Notes under the pieces: model-generated
The model's input: the letters and a program-made list of their open reading frames with translations, nothing else
Databases searched by the model: none
What the model was told of the DNA's origin: nothing
Program-made: the position numbers and the translations under genes
Assembly: GCA_019828565.1 (NCBI GenBank)
Contig: JAHDYR010000038.1
Location: 1,302,001-1,366,000, forward strand
DNA from: Carpediemonas membranifera
Taxonomy: Eukaryota; Fornicata
DNA: 64,000 bases
Reading direction: 5' to 3'
In this document: piece after piece, positions 48,603 through 59,045 of the stretch
Numbering within the stretch: the first letter of the stretch is position 1
Layout of the letters: every line of letters begins with the position of its first letter

Positions 48603-48772
48603 GGTCGAATTTTTTATTATTTTATTCTGCGGGTAGCAGTTTGCCATGGTAGACTATTAAAAGCTTGATATTCATCAATCAATCAAGTGCATGAAGTTCT
48701 CTCAGTTGAACAACATTGATCCTCTGCAACCCACCACACGCTGGCGCTACCACTTTACAAACGTCCCCCACC

Positions 48773-50815
48773 TCACGCGGCGGGCTCTAGGAAGCCGTCG
48801 ATGATGCTAATAATATCGGCAGTGTCCATCTTGTACGCCCTCCCCTCCGTCGCCGGCCGCTCAAGGATCTCGGGCGTGGGCTCGGCCTCGGGCGCAGTAG
48901 GTAGGGGGGTGAGTACTGAGCGGACAACATCAGTAACGGCCTGCTGGGCAGAGACACTGAGGTTGGCCCCGCCGACGAGACGCACGACGGTGGAGGCGAC
49001 GGCGACCTTGAGGCGGTTGGGGATAAGAGTTATCATCTGATTGATATCTGAGGCTACTAGTTCCAGATCCGCCTCGTGGGGACTATCTATCGGATTATCT
49101 ACCAAGATCTCGAAAATCTCCGGAACCACCTCGAGCGTGCGTTTGGCCTCAGGCGAATCTTCCTCGAACCGATCGAGAAGCATCACTGCCAGTCGAACAG
49201 CCTGGATCGCGTCGATCGTAGCCAAGCCGGGCAGGCCCTCGATCATCTTATCGATAACCGGCGACACGACCCCTCTAAGCTTGGAATGTTCGGACGTGAC
49301 CAGACCCGCCATGGCCGCCGTCGCCTTGGCCCTGATCCTGGCCTGGAGGTGGCCTCGATATGTCACCGCACGCAGTGCGAGCTCAGGGTAGCGTGTCATC
49401 GCTGTGGTCCGGAGTAAGGGCACGATCGCGTCATAGCGGTCGAGTAGAGCGAGCAGCAGAGCGGCTTGGGTCCCCGTCAGCTGTGATCCCACCATGTAGA
49501 GGGACTCAACCATCGAGGCTAGGTTGCTGGCCAGGCCGCCGAGTACAACTGAGGGTTGGGCTGACACTTCTCGGGCTTTGTCGGCGAGTATTGTAAAGGC
49601 GCGGATGATTGCGGGACCAACAACTGGGTCGCTCGAGCGATGGATGCTCGAGAGTGATCTGATGATGTCGGAAATATCGGAGGCGGTGCATTCTGAGACA
49701 ATGGCGGGCAGCTCGGTGGTCAGGAAGAAAAGTTTGCGGGAAGTCGTGACTTCATGGCCGTTGATCACACGCGAGAGCTTGACAATATCACCGACGGTCG
49801 GACAGAATAGCTCCGTATCTATCACCAGATCTGCTGCCCTTGGTCGGATCTGCGGGTCGAATCTCACCATGGAGAAAAGCTCCTTGGCCACACCGGCTTC
49901 CTCCGGGAACCGTCGCAGGAACTCTCGCGGGTCTATCGCGTGTAGCATGGCTCTATACGCCGACGCCCGCTCGGTTCTGCCAGGTGTATGAGTGGCGAGG
50001 ACGTCGGTGGTCCAGGTCAGCTTACTAGGCCCCACGAGGCCCAGCATGCGAAGAAGGACGAGGCCTGCAGAGAACACATCTGAGGTCGGGGTGACACTGC
50101 CAACCATACACTCTGGAGCAACACTGAGGGGGCAAGGGTGGAGCAGTGCGTTGCCCGACCAGTAGTGGGGTGGGAGTGCGAAGACGTCGTACTCAGCCAT
50201 TGTCTCAGAATGGGCGGGTGGGGCGAGCTCCAGCGCGTAGTTGAAGCCTCCCAGGAGCCACCGTCCGTCCGTCGTTAGGAAGATGGACCCGGGGTTAATG
50301 TTCATGTGAAGGAGCTTGTGCTCGTATAGGTAGGCAATGGCGTTGACTAGCGTGCTCATGCCGTATAGCAACATGTTCGGGGTGGCTAGGCTGCCATACC
50401 GGGGGAGATGGGCCGGGGGTGCCGTCTCGACCCGGTTCAAGTCGAGGAGGGGACCTTCGCTCACGAGGGAAAGGATGTGCTCTAGGGTGGTCTGGACAGG
50501 CTCTACGGGCACAGCGATGAACGTTGAGTCGACTATGGGTGCGGCGAGGGGCTTGAGGATCCCCTGGTGGTCGAGGGACGAGAGAATGTCGTAGTCCCGC
50601 TCAAAGAGGCGAGCTATGGCTTCTTTCTCTGCTAGAGGCATGGTATGTTCGGTGATTGTCTTGAGAATGAGGAGGGAAACCTCTCGACCGGTGTGGGGAT
50701 CGATTGCGGAGTATAGGTACACCGCTGAGGCAAAACAGCACTGGCACAGATATTGACAGTCTGAATACTGACCAACAGTCCCTAGAGGAGGGACTGGGAG
50801 CTTCTCTGCTTTCAT
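48773..50815 (-). CDS. SCYL2-like pseudokinase with HEAT-like C-terminus
   Basis: 680 residues from the ATG at 50815; the frame is open upstream to a TTG and an alternative ATG. The kinase-like domain (residues about 20-330) lacks a catalytic loop Asp: the HRD/N region reads LHMNINPGSIFL and the DFG position LLGGFNYALE. SCYL2 has comparable substitutions (HLN, LGGL). The APE/F-helix region PTSDVFSAGLVLLRML is intact. The C-terminal half is HEAT-like helices. SCYL proteins act in clathrin or Golgi-endosome traffic. Subfamily assignment is moderate. Confidence 0.75.
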   Translation of the reverse strand: MKAEKLPVPPLGTVGQYSDCQYLCQCCFASAVYLYSAIDPHTGREVSLLILKTITEHTMPLAEKEAIARLFERDYDILSSLDHQGILKPLAAPIVDSTFIAVPVEPVQTTLEHILSLVSEGPLLDLNRVETAPPAHLPRYGSLATPNMLLYGMSTLVNAIAYLYEHKLLHMNINPGSIFLTTDGRWLLGGFNYALELAPPAHSETMAEYDVFALPPHYWSGNALLHPCPLSVAPECMVGSVTPTSDVFSAGLVLLRMLGLVGPSKLTWTTDVLATHTPGRTERASAYRAMLHAIDPREFLRRFPEEAGVAKELFSMVRFDPQIRPRAADLVIDTELFCPTVGDIVKLSRVINGHEVTTSRKLFFLTTELPAIVSECTASDISDIIRSLSSIHRSSDPVVGPAIIRAFTILADKAREVSAQPSVVLGGLASNLASMVESLYMVGSQLTGTQAALLLALLDRYDAIVPLLRTTAMTRYPELALRAVTYRGHLQARIRAKATAAMAGLVTSEHSKLRGVVSPVIDKMIEGLPGLATIDAIQAVRLAVMLLDRFEEDSPEAKRTLEVVPEIFEILVDNPIDSPHEADLELVASDINQMITLIPNRLKVAVASTVVRLVGGANLSVSAQQAVTDVVRSVLTPLPTAPEAEPTPEILERPATEGRAYKMDTADIISIIDGFLEPAA

Positions 50816-50966
50816 TTCGCCATCATGGTTCGCAGTACTAAACTGCGCGCTGTAAAAACAAGCACTGTTGGCCGCCCTAGCCGAGCCCATGCCTACTGTG
50901 CAGCATGCGGTCTCCTGGCGTGATTTTGGGGCTGTCGAGTCTCGACTGCATAACAACTAGAAGAGG

Positions 50967-51713
50967 ATGAGCGACGACGACGTAGGGATTATCCTGGACG
51001 AAAATGTTGAGCGGTGTGGCGTACAGGATGCAGAGCCAAAGAACAAATCCGCCATTGCACTCTGGAGCTTCAAGGAAGACGAAATGGGCTTGTCCCACAA
51101 GGTTTTCGACCCCGAAGCTTGGAAAGAGCTTCACGAAGACCAGTGCTACGTTGTCCTCCATGCATATATCGAGAATCGCGAACACATCAAGAACGACCTC
51201 CCCTCCGCGGACAAATCCGAGGACAAGGTGTCCCTCGTCGATGTTTTGGAGAAGCAGCTCTCCAAGATTGTCCCGGAGACCCTGCAGCAGGCGTTCAACG
51301 GTGCAGACAGAGACCGCTTCGACCTCTACACTGATGTATTCCGAACGGACCTTCCCATCCGCCACCGTTACTCCATCTACGTCTGGGAGGGCAAGGCAGC
51401 GCCCATCTCTGCCAAAGCAGCTGCTCTCGAGTATGCCTACACCCTGGACAGGAAGCTCGGCATGGGCATCCGCCAGGAGTCTGTCCGAGCTCTCCTAGCA
51501 TTGGACTCGACCCGCATCCTAGATGTGATTTGCCCAGCCATGGTGCTCGGGTTGATGAGGGGATCTGAGGTGCTTGAGAGAACTCGGCAGACCCAGGTGA
51601 TCTCGCTCCTCCACTCTTGCCAGTTTATCAGACGAGAGTTGCTGTCGTTTGGCCTGTCAGCCATGCAGCCCGAGACGAACGAGCCCGCCCGACGGGACTT
51701 CATCCGTGCGTGA
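50967..51713 (+). CDS. Small gelsolin-domain protein
   Basis: 248 residues, ATG at 50967. Residues about 30-160 resemble one gelsolin repeat: FDPEAWKELHEDQCYVVLHA, then RYSIYVWEGKAAPISAKAAA and LEYAYTLDRKLG, matching the GDCYxVL...YxxYxWxGxxA...A..LD..L pattern. A long loop separates the two parts. The C-terminal 90 residues are helical and unknown. Gelsolin repeats bind actin or calcium; severing proteins have three or six, so this single-repeat protein may be a binder. Divergent from the pseudokinase gene. Confidence 0.7.
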   Translation: MSDDDVGIILDENVERCGVQDAEPKNKSAIALWSFKEDEMGLSHKVFDPEAWKELHEDQCYVVLHAYIENREHIKNDLPSADKSEDKVSLVDVLEKQLSKIVPETLQQAFNGADRDRFDLYTDVFRTDLPIRHRYSIYVWEGKAAPISAKAAALEYAYTLDRKLGMGIRQESVRALLALDSTRILDVICPAMVLGLMRGSEVLERTRQTQVISLLHSCQFIRRELLSFGLSAMQPETNEPARRDFIRA

Positions 51714-51863
51714 TGTATCATAAAGTGTACTACGAGATGGTGCTTGTTAATGGATGTAGTGGTGTTGGCTGGGTGTCAGATCTATTGTCACGATGTCGGG
51801 TTGGGTCGCGGAGTCACAGGGGTCTTGACATGCTTTGACAAAGGGATAAGAACTCAGATAACA

Positions 51864-53522
51864 ATGAACAACAATGATAATGATGATCTAGCGATTAAGG
51901 AAGCACTAATAGGCGCTGTGCAGGTTTCAAGCATTGCTACATGTGAAATAGCCGGCGATATTCCCACTCTTCTTTGTCATGCTTATTCCCTCAACTTCAG
52001 AGAGCAGATCCCTTCGATCCGCAATGATGGTGGCATCATATACAAGTCTAGAGGCTACACACCCGAAGATCTGCTCACAATGCTCTCCGAGCTTTCACCT
52101 CTCAAGCCCACCGCACAGGCCCTCCTCGATCACGCCCGCTCGATCCTCACCAACGGTCCCCCGCTGTCCATGAATGTCGAGCTTGCCGACGGCGAGGAGC
52201 TCCCGGTCGCCCTGCACACCTTGCTCCAGGGCACGCTGTGGGCCATACTCTTGCAGGCTGGGGCCGACCCGGACCTGACGAGGACCAAGAAGCAGGCCGA
52301 CGTGTACAGCATCAGCTATACCGACGCCGACAAGCACTTCTGGTTCCTCTGCAAGAAGTTTTTCTTTTCTCTCAACGTCGCAGAAAAGGACGGCGAGGGC
52401 TCCGACGGCTGGAACCACAGCAGATTGTACGCCGGCCGTCTCTTCAACATCCCCCCTAGAAGCCTCCGTTCCAAGAAACTGTCCCGCGTCGCCGTGCCCT
52501 CCATCGTCCGACTCTACGGCCTGGGTTCGGAGGTGCAGGTTATGGTCACGCCACATGGTGTGTACGGACTTGAGCAATCCACTCGAACCATCCAGTTCAA
52601 CGAGGCCGAGCGTATGAACGTTCGTATGAATGAGCTGGTGCTCGATGTCCGCAGGTTCATGCCCGAACGGCCTGCCCGAGTTTCCTTCGCTCATTGCCCC
52701 GAAGTCGCCAAGTTCGAGGCCAGTCTGCCCCCATGGCAAAAGGACCGTCTTGTCGTCGACAGTTGGTATGACGGGTATCTACTGCTCACACCTGTGGGCA
52801 TTGTTGCAATCGGTGACGTCGCCAAGCAACTTGCCGGACCCAGCTCATTTACCCATAACAAGAAGATGTATCGCCCGATCGCCCTGCCCCACGGCTTCCA
52901 TCCCGACAGCGCGATGGTCGAGTTCGACGCTGTCATTCTAACAATGGGCCGCCGATGCGTCATCTCTGGCCGCAACGACCATGGCCAGCTGGGTATCGGG
53001 ACCAAGCAGCCAGCCACATCATTTACTACCTTCCGCTACCACGTGGACCGCTTCCTGTGCAACTACGACTTCAACCTGTTCTTCGCCGAGCGTTGTGCCC
53101 TCATTGCTGGCCTCCTCCCCGTCTTCATCGCCCAGTCGGGGCTTCTTCCGGGCCACCTGGCCGGCGAGGAGCTCTTGGTACCCTACCCACTATGCTTCCG
53201 GCGCGACACGACGAGGTTCTACTGTGACAGCGCCTTCATCGCCCATGTCTCCAGTAACGAGACGAGCTTTGCCCTCGAGATGTTCGCTTCAGGGAATCTC
53301 CGGTTTTTTAATCGCACTGTTCCCTTTGAAGCCGTCGAGGGCGCCATATCCGCTTTCGATCTGGTCGTTTACCTCAAGACTGACAGAAATGAGTGGGTCA
53401 AGATCGACTTGGACGATCGCTACGAGAGAATGGTGATAGTTGATGAGCCCGAGGACTGCAAGCCGTTCAAATTAATCGAGGTTGACCTGCCCGCTCAACT
53501 CAGTGTATTACTAACTTACTGA
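51864..53522 (+). CDS. RCC1-like protein, paralog of the gene at 9938
   Basis: 552 residues from the ATG at 51864; the frame extends left to a TTG. It shares with the 9938 gene the module TLLQGTLWAILLQAGADPDL ... HFWFLCKKFFF (residues about 115-170). Downstream RCC1-like blades are poor (VMVTPHGVYGLEQS, VISGRNDHGQLGIGTKQPA). No TPR is visible at its N-terminus. Both genes are in this window, about 40 kb apart. Function unknown. Confidence 0.8.
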   Translation: MNNNDNDDLAIKEALIGAVQVSSIATCEIAGDIPTLLCHAYSLNFREQIPSIRNDGGIIYKSRGYTPEDLLTMLSELSPLKPTAQALLDHARSILTNGPPLSMNVELADGEELPVALHTLLQGTLWAILLQAGADPDLTRTKKQADVYSISYTDADKHFWFLCKKFFFSLNVAEKDGEGSDGWNHSRLYAGRLFNIPPRSLRSKKLSRVAVPSIVRLYGLGSEVQVMVTPHGVYGLEQSTRTIQFNEAERMNVRMNELVLDVRRFMPERPARVSFAHCPEVAKFEASLPPWQKDRLVVDSWYDGYLLLTPVGIVAIGDVAKQLAGPSSFTHNKKMYRPIALPHGFHPDSAMVEFDAVILTMGRRCVISGRNDHGQLGIGTKQPATSFTTFRYHVDRFLCNYDFNLFFAERCALIAGLLPVFIAQSGLLPGHLAGEELLVPYPLCFRRDTTRFYCDSAFIAHVSSNETSFALEMFASGNLRFFNRTVPFEAVEGAISAFDLVVYLKTDRNEWVKIDLDDRYERMVIVDEPEDCKPFKLIEVDLPAQLSVLLTY

Positions 53523-53582
53523 GTTTCCTAAATCGCACTCTAAACCAAGATTTAGCATGATAAGATGATACGATATGACCGC

Positions 53583-56582
53583 TCACCGCTTGACAAGGAA
53601 GCTTCCGTCGTCATTCTCCTCCAGCAACACAGAACGCCGCAGATCTTCGCTGCGAAGAAGCTCCCTTGCCCCAGAGGAGAGGCGAATCGTCCCCACCGCG
53701 GCAGCCTGCTCCATCGCCTCGGCCTGGGCGACAGCATCGCCGAATATATCAAATATTGAGGTCTGATCCCGACCCATGACCGCTCCGATACAACTTCCGT
53801 ACGCGATACCAAATCTACAGTGAATCTCTGGATACTCTGACCTCTCATCTTCCAAAAACTTGCAAATCTTCCGGGAAAGATTGACTAGAGGCAGCACGAG
53901 CGCCCCACCCGCCTCAGGCACGCCGCATGCAACTACATATGCGTCTCCAACCGTCTTGATCTTGTTGATGGGTATACCTCTCTCGGCCATGGCCACGATG
54001 ATCTCGTCGCACTCGTTATACAGCCAGTTAAGCATCGATACAGCCTCCCTGGATGACCGTCTGGCGCACCAAGCCGTGAATCCGACGATGTCGAACTGCA
54101 TGACTCCGACGTGCGGGAATAGAGTTGGTGCGATCGGGGTGTCTGCCTTGATGGACTCGCAGATCTTAGCGGGGTAGATGAGGGCGAGCAGTGTTTCCTT
54201 CTCTTCCTTCATCGCGCGTGCGGCGACTTCAATGTTCTCGGCCTCAGCGGTCGACTGATATTGTAGAATGGATCTCGAAGTCCTGTTTTTCCAAACGGCA
54301 GCGGTCATAGCCAAGATATGCAGCAAGTCGATTACTGTTACTGAGTGGAGCCGCGCAACACGGGGTATGGTGGTCAGCGCATGCGCGGTTATGTAGAAAC
54401 CAGCCTGCATGCCGACGAATGCAATAGCAACAAGGATAGTAGCCAAAGGGTCGCGAAGGAAGTCGAAGAACGAGAGGAAAGAGATGAACGCGCAGAACGA
54501 CACGATTGCCAGGTTGAACCAGGTCAGGATGTTCGGCTCAGACTGGGCATTCAGACCACATCCGACGAGCACAGCCCCGGCCACACGGGTGAGTGCGAAG
54601 AGGGCGATCTGAACCACAACCACGGCAGACGCGGCCCCACTTCGCTTGGTCTTGAGTAGCAAGTAGAGCAGAGCGGTGAGCATGCCCTCGACCACCATCT
54701 GGGCGATACACAGTAAGATGAGGGGAATTATCACGGAGAGTGGCAGAGCTGGGGCGACGAGTATAAAGGCGATGTCGTGGATCAAGAGGATGAGGTCCAT
54801 GTACACTTGTGCGATGAGAGTCTGTCGGGAGACATTGCTGCATGCGAAGCGTCTGTAGCTGCTCTCGAATATCGGGTCCTTGAACGCAAGCCCTGTCAGC
54901 ATCCGCTTATAACTACCCTGGTACCGTTTCACGAACTCCCGTGGCGGCATGCTCCTGGCACTCTGCAGGGCCGGTACAAGCGTGATACTCTGAATCCTGC
55001 TGATACTAGTGAACAATGAGTGGGACAACCGCGGCGTGATCTCCTCCGTGGCCGACATGAACGGGTTTTCCCTCTCATTGCCTGGGTACGGCGTAACAGC
55101 ACTCGTGCTGAAAGACGCGAACGTCGTCTCGGTCGTGGCGATCGTGACCATGGTCACCGGTTCGAGAGACACGCGACACGGTGCACATGTCCCGATGCCC
55201 TTGACGAACACAGGGCCCATCGGCTCGACACAGCGACCGTGAACATTCTGTCCGCGGACGATGAACGCGTCAAGGGCGGCCTGGTCTATCACAACGGTCC
55301 CCGGGACCGCCAGGCTCTCCATGCGGGCTGCAGCGTTGACCACCGTGCCCCAGACATCAAACTGGAACCTAAGCTGGCCAATAACACCGCCAGATACGGG
55401 CCCCGCAGCCACACCGGCCTTGACCTGGATGGCGTACGGAGAGAGTGCAGCCACGTCGTCTAGGGCGTCGATCACGGAGGTTATGTCGCAATGGTCTATG
55501 CTGTCTGCAAATAGTAGTATCTTGGGCCCGATTGTCTTGATCTTCTCGAACCCGTAGTTCGTCACAAGATCTGTGATGATCGTAAAGCAGGCGTTGAATG
55601 CGTCAACCTTCGAACTCGGCCTTGTCGCCTCGTCGATCACTACATGGGCAAATATGACGACGCTCAGCTCATAGTCGTCGATGACGGGATCCTCGCCTCC
55701 TTCAACTCGGGTGAGAATCGTCGGGGGGAAAATCTCCTTGATGTGCGAGTAAATCAGATCTTTCTGCTTCAATATATGGTTCACTGAGGCGTTGACTTGG
55801 GTGATTGCTGCGAAACTGCGTCTGAGGACTGTGTCTTGGTTCAACCTGAGGTAAATGGCCGCGATAATGGTCTGGGAAAGGACGCTGAAGGAAACTAGTG
55901 TGAAAATAACTGGCAGGCCTGCCATTGAGGCGGCTATACCGCATGTAAGATGAACCACGGTCATTACTACTGACAACCACATGATATGCACCCGGGGCAG
56001 AGGCCATATGACCATGAGGAGCCAAGGCAGGAACACAAGACTGGATATGGGCCTGCTAAACGGGTGAGTGTTGAACTCGTTGACCATGCCAACCCACATG
56101 AAAAGTGCTCCTGCAGTAGACGTGAAAAGAACTGTGCTGCATGATAGGACCAGGTAAAAGGGATACACGGAGCGGCTCATGAGGTCGAGAAACATCACAG
56201 CGAAGAAGTTGGCGACAAGGATGCCGTAGGCGAGGGCTACTGCGATTCCAACGGCGGTGGGGTGGATGACGCAGCTTGCTAGGTTGACGATGAATACGAT
56301 CGTCTCTAAAAGCCAGAGAACGAGGCTGAAAAATGCTTGAGTGATGCGAACATGTCTGTTTTGAGCAATGAAGCGCTCGTATCGTCGCTCATCCTTGCTG
56401 AAGAGCCACCATGTCGAGATCCACCGCTTTGGCACCGAGAGGTATCGGAATCGCGCTATTCCTTCGTCAGTTGAAATATGTGGTAGCATTGGTATGTCTT
56501 TGAGCTTTGTAGTAGTAGTATCGCTGACATCAGCGAGCTGCCGTTCGAGCATCCTTCTGATCGCAATATTCGACGCAATCAT
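53583..56582 (-). CDS. Two-domain transmembrane adenylyl cyclase with reversed catalytic halves
   Basis: 999 residues, ATG at 56582. Membrane segments lie at about residues 83-245 and 590-765, each set followed by a class III cyclase domain (about 303-470 and 825-990). The first domain has EKIKTIG (K349), D409, N416 and R420, spaced like the adenine-binding and transition-state residues of mammalian C2, but lacks both metal aspartates (A312, P353). The second has the metal aspartates D831 and D880 (QFDIVGFT, KTVGDAYVV) but lacks the Asn/Arg pair. Together they could form one active site making cAMP. Domain order is opposite to animal C1-C2. Confidence 0.88.
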   Translation of the reverse strand: MIASNIAIRRMLERQLADVSDTTTTKLKDIPMLPHISTDEGIARFRYLSVPKRWISTWWLFSKDERRYERFIAQNRHVRITQAFFSLVLWLLETIVFIVNLASCVIHPTAVGIAVALAYGILVANFFAVMFLDLMSRSVYPFYLVLSCSTVLFTSTAGALFMWVGMVNEFNTHPFSRPISSLVFLPWLLMVIWPLPRVHIMWLSVVMTVVHLTCGIAASMAGLPVIFTLVSFSVLSQTIIAAIYLRLNQDTVLRRSFAAITQVNASVNHILKQKDLIYSHIKEIFPPTILTRVEGGEDPVIDDYELSVVIFAHVVIDEATRPSSKVDAFNACFTIITDLVTNYGFEKIKTIGPKILLFADSIDHCDITSVIDALDDVAALSPYAIQVKAGVAAGPVSGGVIGQLRFQFDVWGTVVNAAARMESLAVPGTVVIDQAALDAFIVRGQNVHGRCVEPMGPVFVKGIGTCAPCRVSLEPVTMVTIATTETTFASFSTSAVTPYPGNERENPFMSATEEITPRLSHSLFTSISRIQSITLVPALQSARSMPPREFVKRYQGSYKRMLTGLAFKDPIFESSYRRFACSNVSRQTLIAQVYMDLILLIHDIAFILVAPALPLSVIIPLILLCIAQMVVEGMLTALLYLLLKTKRSGAASAVVVVQIALFALTRVAGAVLVGCGLNAQSEPNILTWFNLAIVSFCAFISFLSFFDFLRDPLATILVAIAFVGMQAGFYITAHALTTIPRVARLHSVTVIDLLHILAMTAAVWKNRTSRSILQYQSTAEAENIEVAARAMKEEKETLLALIYPAKICESIKADTPIAPTLFPHVGVMQFDIVGFTAWCARRSSREAVSMLNWLYNECDEIIVAMAERGIPINKIKTVGDAYVVACGVPEAGGALVLPLVNLSRKICKFLEDERSEYPEIHCRFGIAYGSCIGAVMGRDQTSIFDIFGDAVAQAEAMEQAAAVGTIRLSSGARELLRSEDLRRSVLLEENDDGSFLVKR

Positions 56583-56902
56583 TTCTAAGGAATGGGTCCG
56601 ATGGTGCCCAGAAGGGCGTGCGGGCAGGTGTATTGGCGATAGTTGGGATGAATGGGCATTTCTTGAAGTTTTAGAAGCGTCTCGCTCTTGAGCAGTGTGT
56701 TTGAAACGAGTCGGGCGAAATGTGTAAGAAACAGGGTCACGCTGTAAACCATTCTTATCACGCTAGCACTGGTCTGGTGTCAACATCGACCAGCCTGAAG
56801 GTTCCGCAGGATAGGCTGCCGCAAAAGCTTGGCGGAGCGAACTTTCCTCCTCCTTTAGCTACAACCGCCCAACGTTGTTCACCCAGCTTATTTAGATCTA
56901 TA
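56583..56902. other. Divergent intergenic region (cyclase / EXO1)
   Basis: An open plus frame runs through it in register with EXO1 from an ATG at 56720, but the residues look non-coding. Presumed promoter region. Confidence 0.45.
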
Positions 56903-58330
56903 ATGGGGATAAAGGGGCTTCTTCCCATCTTCAAGAACATCACTGAAGATAATGTCCACATTTCTCAATTTGCTGGCAAACGCGCTGCTGTAGACGGCTT
57001 TGTATGGCTCCATCGCTATGCGGTAGCCTGTGCGGAGGACCTATGCACTGGATTTCCCACGAACAAGTTCATTTCCGGTTTCCTCGGACGTGTACGAATG
57101 CTTCAGGACGCCCGCATCACTCCCGTCATAGTTTTCGACGGCGGTCCGCTTCCCTCCAAAGCAGGTGAAGAGGAACATCGTGCCCAACGGCGCAAGGAGG
57201 CTCTAGCCTCGGCCAAACGCATGGACGCGGCCGACGCGTACCGCGAGTACATGCGTGCAGTAGACATCAACGCTGAGATGGCGACACGCATCCAGCGCAT
57301 CCTAGTTGCCATGGGGATCGAAGTGATCATCGCCCCGTACGAAGCAGACCCCCAACTGGCCTTCCTCTACCGCGAGGGTCTGGTCGACCTGGTCATCACC
57401 GAGGACAGCGATATGATCCCATTCGGGGTCAAGCACATGCTACTGAAGCTCCAGAATGACGGAACCGGCGCCTATCTGGACCTCACGAAGATCGAGGACA
57501 CCACCGCCCTGGACTTCAGAAACGTCAATGACGACATGATCCTGGACGCATGTATACTCTCCGGATGTGACTATCTCCCGTCCATCAGGAAGGTCGGTAT
57601 CAAGACGGCGTTCAAGATTGTGAAGGAGACGGGGTCGGGGGAGCGGGCCATCCTCCAGCTCGCACTCTCCGGCAAATACCAGGTGCCGGTCGACTACTCT
57701 GCGAACTACACAAAGGCTAGACTCTGTTTCCGGCACCAACGGGTATTTGACCCGAGAACTCGCACTTTAGTGCACTTGACTCCACTCACAGTCGCCCCGG
57801 CCGACACCGCCTTCCTCGGCCCTGCCCTGGACGACGCCGTGGCCCGTGGTGTGGCAGACGGCCAGCTCCACCCGACCACCCGCCTGCCCTTCGACACGAA
57901 GAATAAGCAGTGGGTCCTTCATTTGTCAGACAAGGTTCGCCAGGAGGACGAGGCTGAGTTTATTAACGGTGAGTCAGGCAGGGCCTCTGCCACCTCGTTC
58001 TCTGCCCCAGCGTCACTCGCTTCTTCTCTTCGAAACTCGACCCAACCTTCCCAGTCGACCGAACGCAAGCCTCTGACGACAAGAATTCTGGGCCGACCAG
58101 TACAGCTGTCGTCGTACTCACCACCGACTGTCACCCGAGTCCATAGGCGATGGAACCCCTCGCAGTCGCAGTCGCAGTCTCAAGGGTCCACCCCGACTGA
58201 GACCAATATCACTTCGCAGTTTAAGGATCTGTTGTGTGCGTCGACGACCTCATCAGTGTTTAAGCCTGTGAGACGGAAGGAGAGCGTTAAGCGGGCTGGG
58301 AATGGATGGGTTGCTCCTGTTTTTGATTGA
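56903..58330 (+). CDS. EXO1: Exonuclease 1 (XPG/Rad2 family)
   Basis: 475 residues from the ATG at 56903, giving the family start MGIKGLLPIFKNITEDNVHI. The XPG-N domain has VDGFVWLHRYAVACAEDL (EXO1-type) and VIVFDGGPLPSK. XPG-I has IAPYEADPQLAFLYREGLVD and TEDSDMIPFG, and the helix-hairpin-helix is LSGCDYLPSIRKVGIKTA. Metal aspartates are present at each position. EXO1 is a 5'-3' exonuclease in mismatch repair and resection. The tail is short and Ser/Thr-rich, with no clear MLH1-binding box, and the protein is shorter than animal and yeast EXO1. Confidence 0.93.
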   Translation: MGIKGLLPIFKNITEDNVHISQFAGKRAAVDGFVWLHRYAVACAEDLCTGFPTNKFISGFLGRVRMLQDARITPVIVFDGGPLPSKAGEEEHRAQRRKEALASAKRMDAADAYREYMRAVDINAEMATRIQRILVAMGIEVIIAPYEADPQLAFLYREGLVDLVITEDSDMIPFGVKHMLLKLQNDGTGAYLDLTKIEDTTALDFRNVNDDMILDACILSGCDYLPSIRKVGIKTAFKIVKETGSGERAILQLALSGKYQVPVDYSANYTKARLCFRHQRVFDPRTRTLVHLTPLTVAPADTAFLGPALDDAVARGVADGQLHPTTRLPFDTKNKQWVLHLSDKVRQEDEAEFINGESGRASATSFSAPASLASSLRNSTQPSQSTERKPLTTRILGRPVQLSSYSPPTVTRVHRRWNPSQSQSQSQGSTPTETNITSQFKDLLCASTTSSVFKPVRRKESVKRAGNGWVAPVFD

Positions 58331-59045
58331 ATCGCTGGGGCAAATCCATGTGCGGTGTTAAATAAACTTTGCCCCATGCTGGTTGATGCTTATGTCGGTA
58401 TAATGCCATGCAACACGGTTTTACTCCTGTTTCTGGTGTGCCGAAGGGCCTATGGGGCGAGTGGAATCACCTGTCAGCGGACGCAGTAGGCACCTGATCC
58501 AGGAAATGAGCGCTGCTGACTAGCTCAGGACAGGGATTAGGCCGTGCCCCGGGGCACTCAGCTCCAAGATAACGGGACGAAAGCTCAGTCCGGGGCCTGA
58601 TACCAGCCATAAACTTCTTTCTTTCTTTCCCAGCTTCTGGGGTTTCCTGTCTGATTTGGCAGACGCCTCGGCTGTCTAGCCAAACCTAACGGGGGGGGAG
58701 TGAATTTACGGGTCGACCTCCAGGTCTCGCGCGTGAATTCGGCTGTCGGGAGACTCGCCCGACGCCTGGTGCTCGCCTCAGGAGCGAAGCGGTGGCCGCC
58801 GTCTTGTCGGCCATTTCTCTCCAGCATGTGCCAAATCAATTCATCAATTGATTGGGCGGGTCTACAGTGCCCTCCGCACGTTCCCATCATAGGCCAGGCC
58901 GTTCCTGGCGTGCGGTGCCCATCACCGCGGAGCCGCAGACCTACGTACTGACACTGCTGGGTCGGAGTCCGCGCGAGATCTATCTCGGCGATACCGAGAA
59001 GATTCTTGAGATCGACAAAATATTTATTTGATAGACCAGAGATGA
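58331..59045. other. Region between EXO1 and the first element ORF; likely contains the 5' end of a retroelement
   Basis: The left part looks like host intergenic DNA. From about 58,600 a CTTTCTTTCTTTC pyrimidine run, a G8 run (58690) and CG-rich inverted segments occur; a similar CTTTCTTTCTTT run is found again in the inter-ORF spacer near 61452. No host gene recognised. A 156-codon minus-strand ORF here lacks support. Confidence 0.4.
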
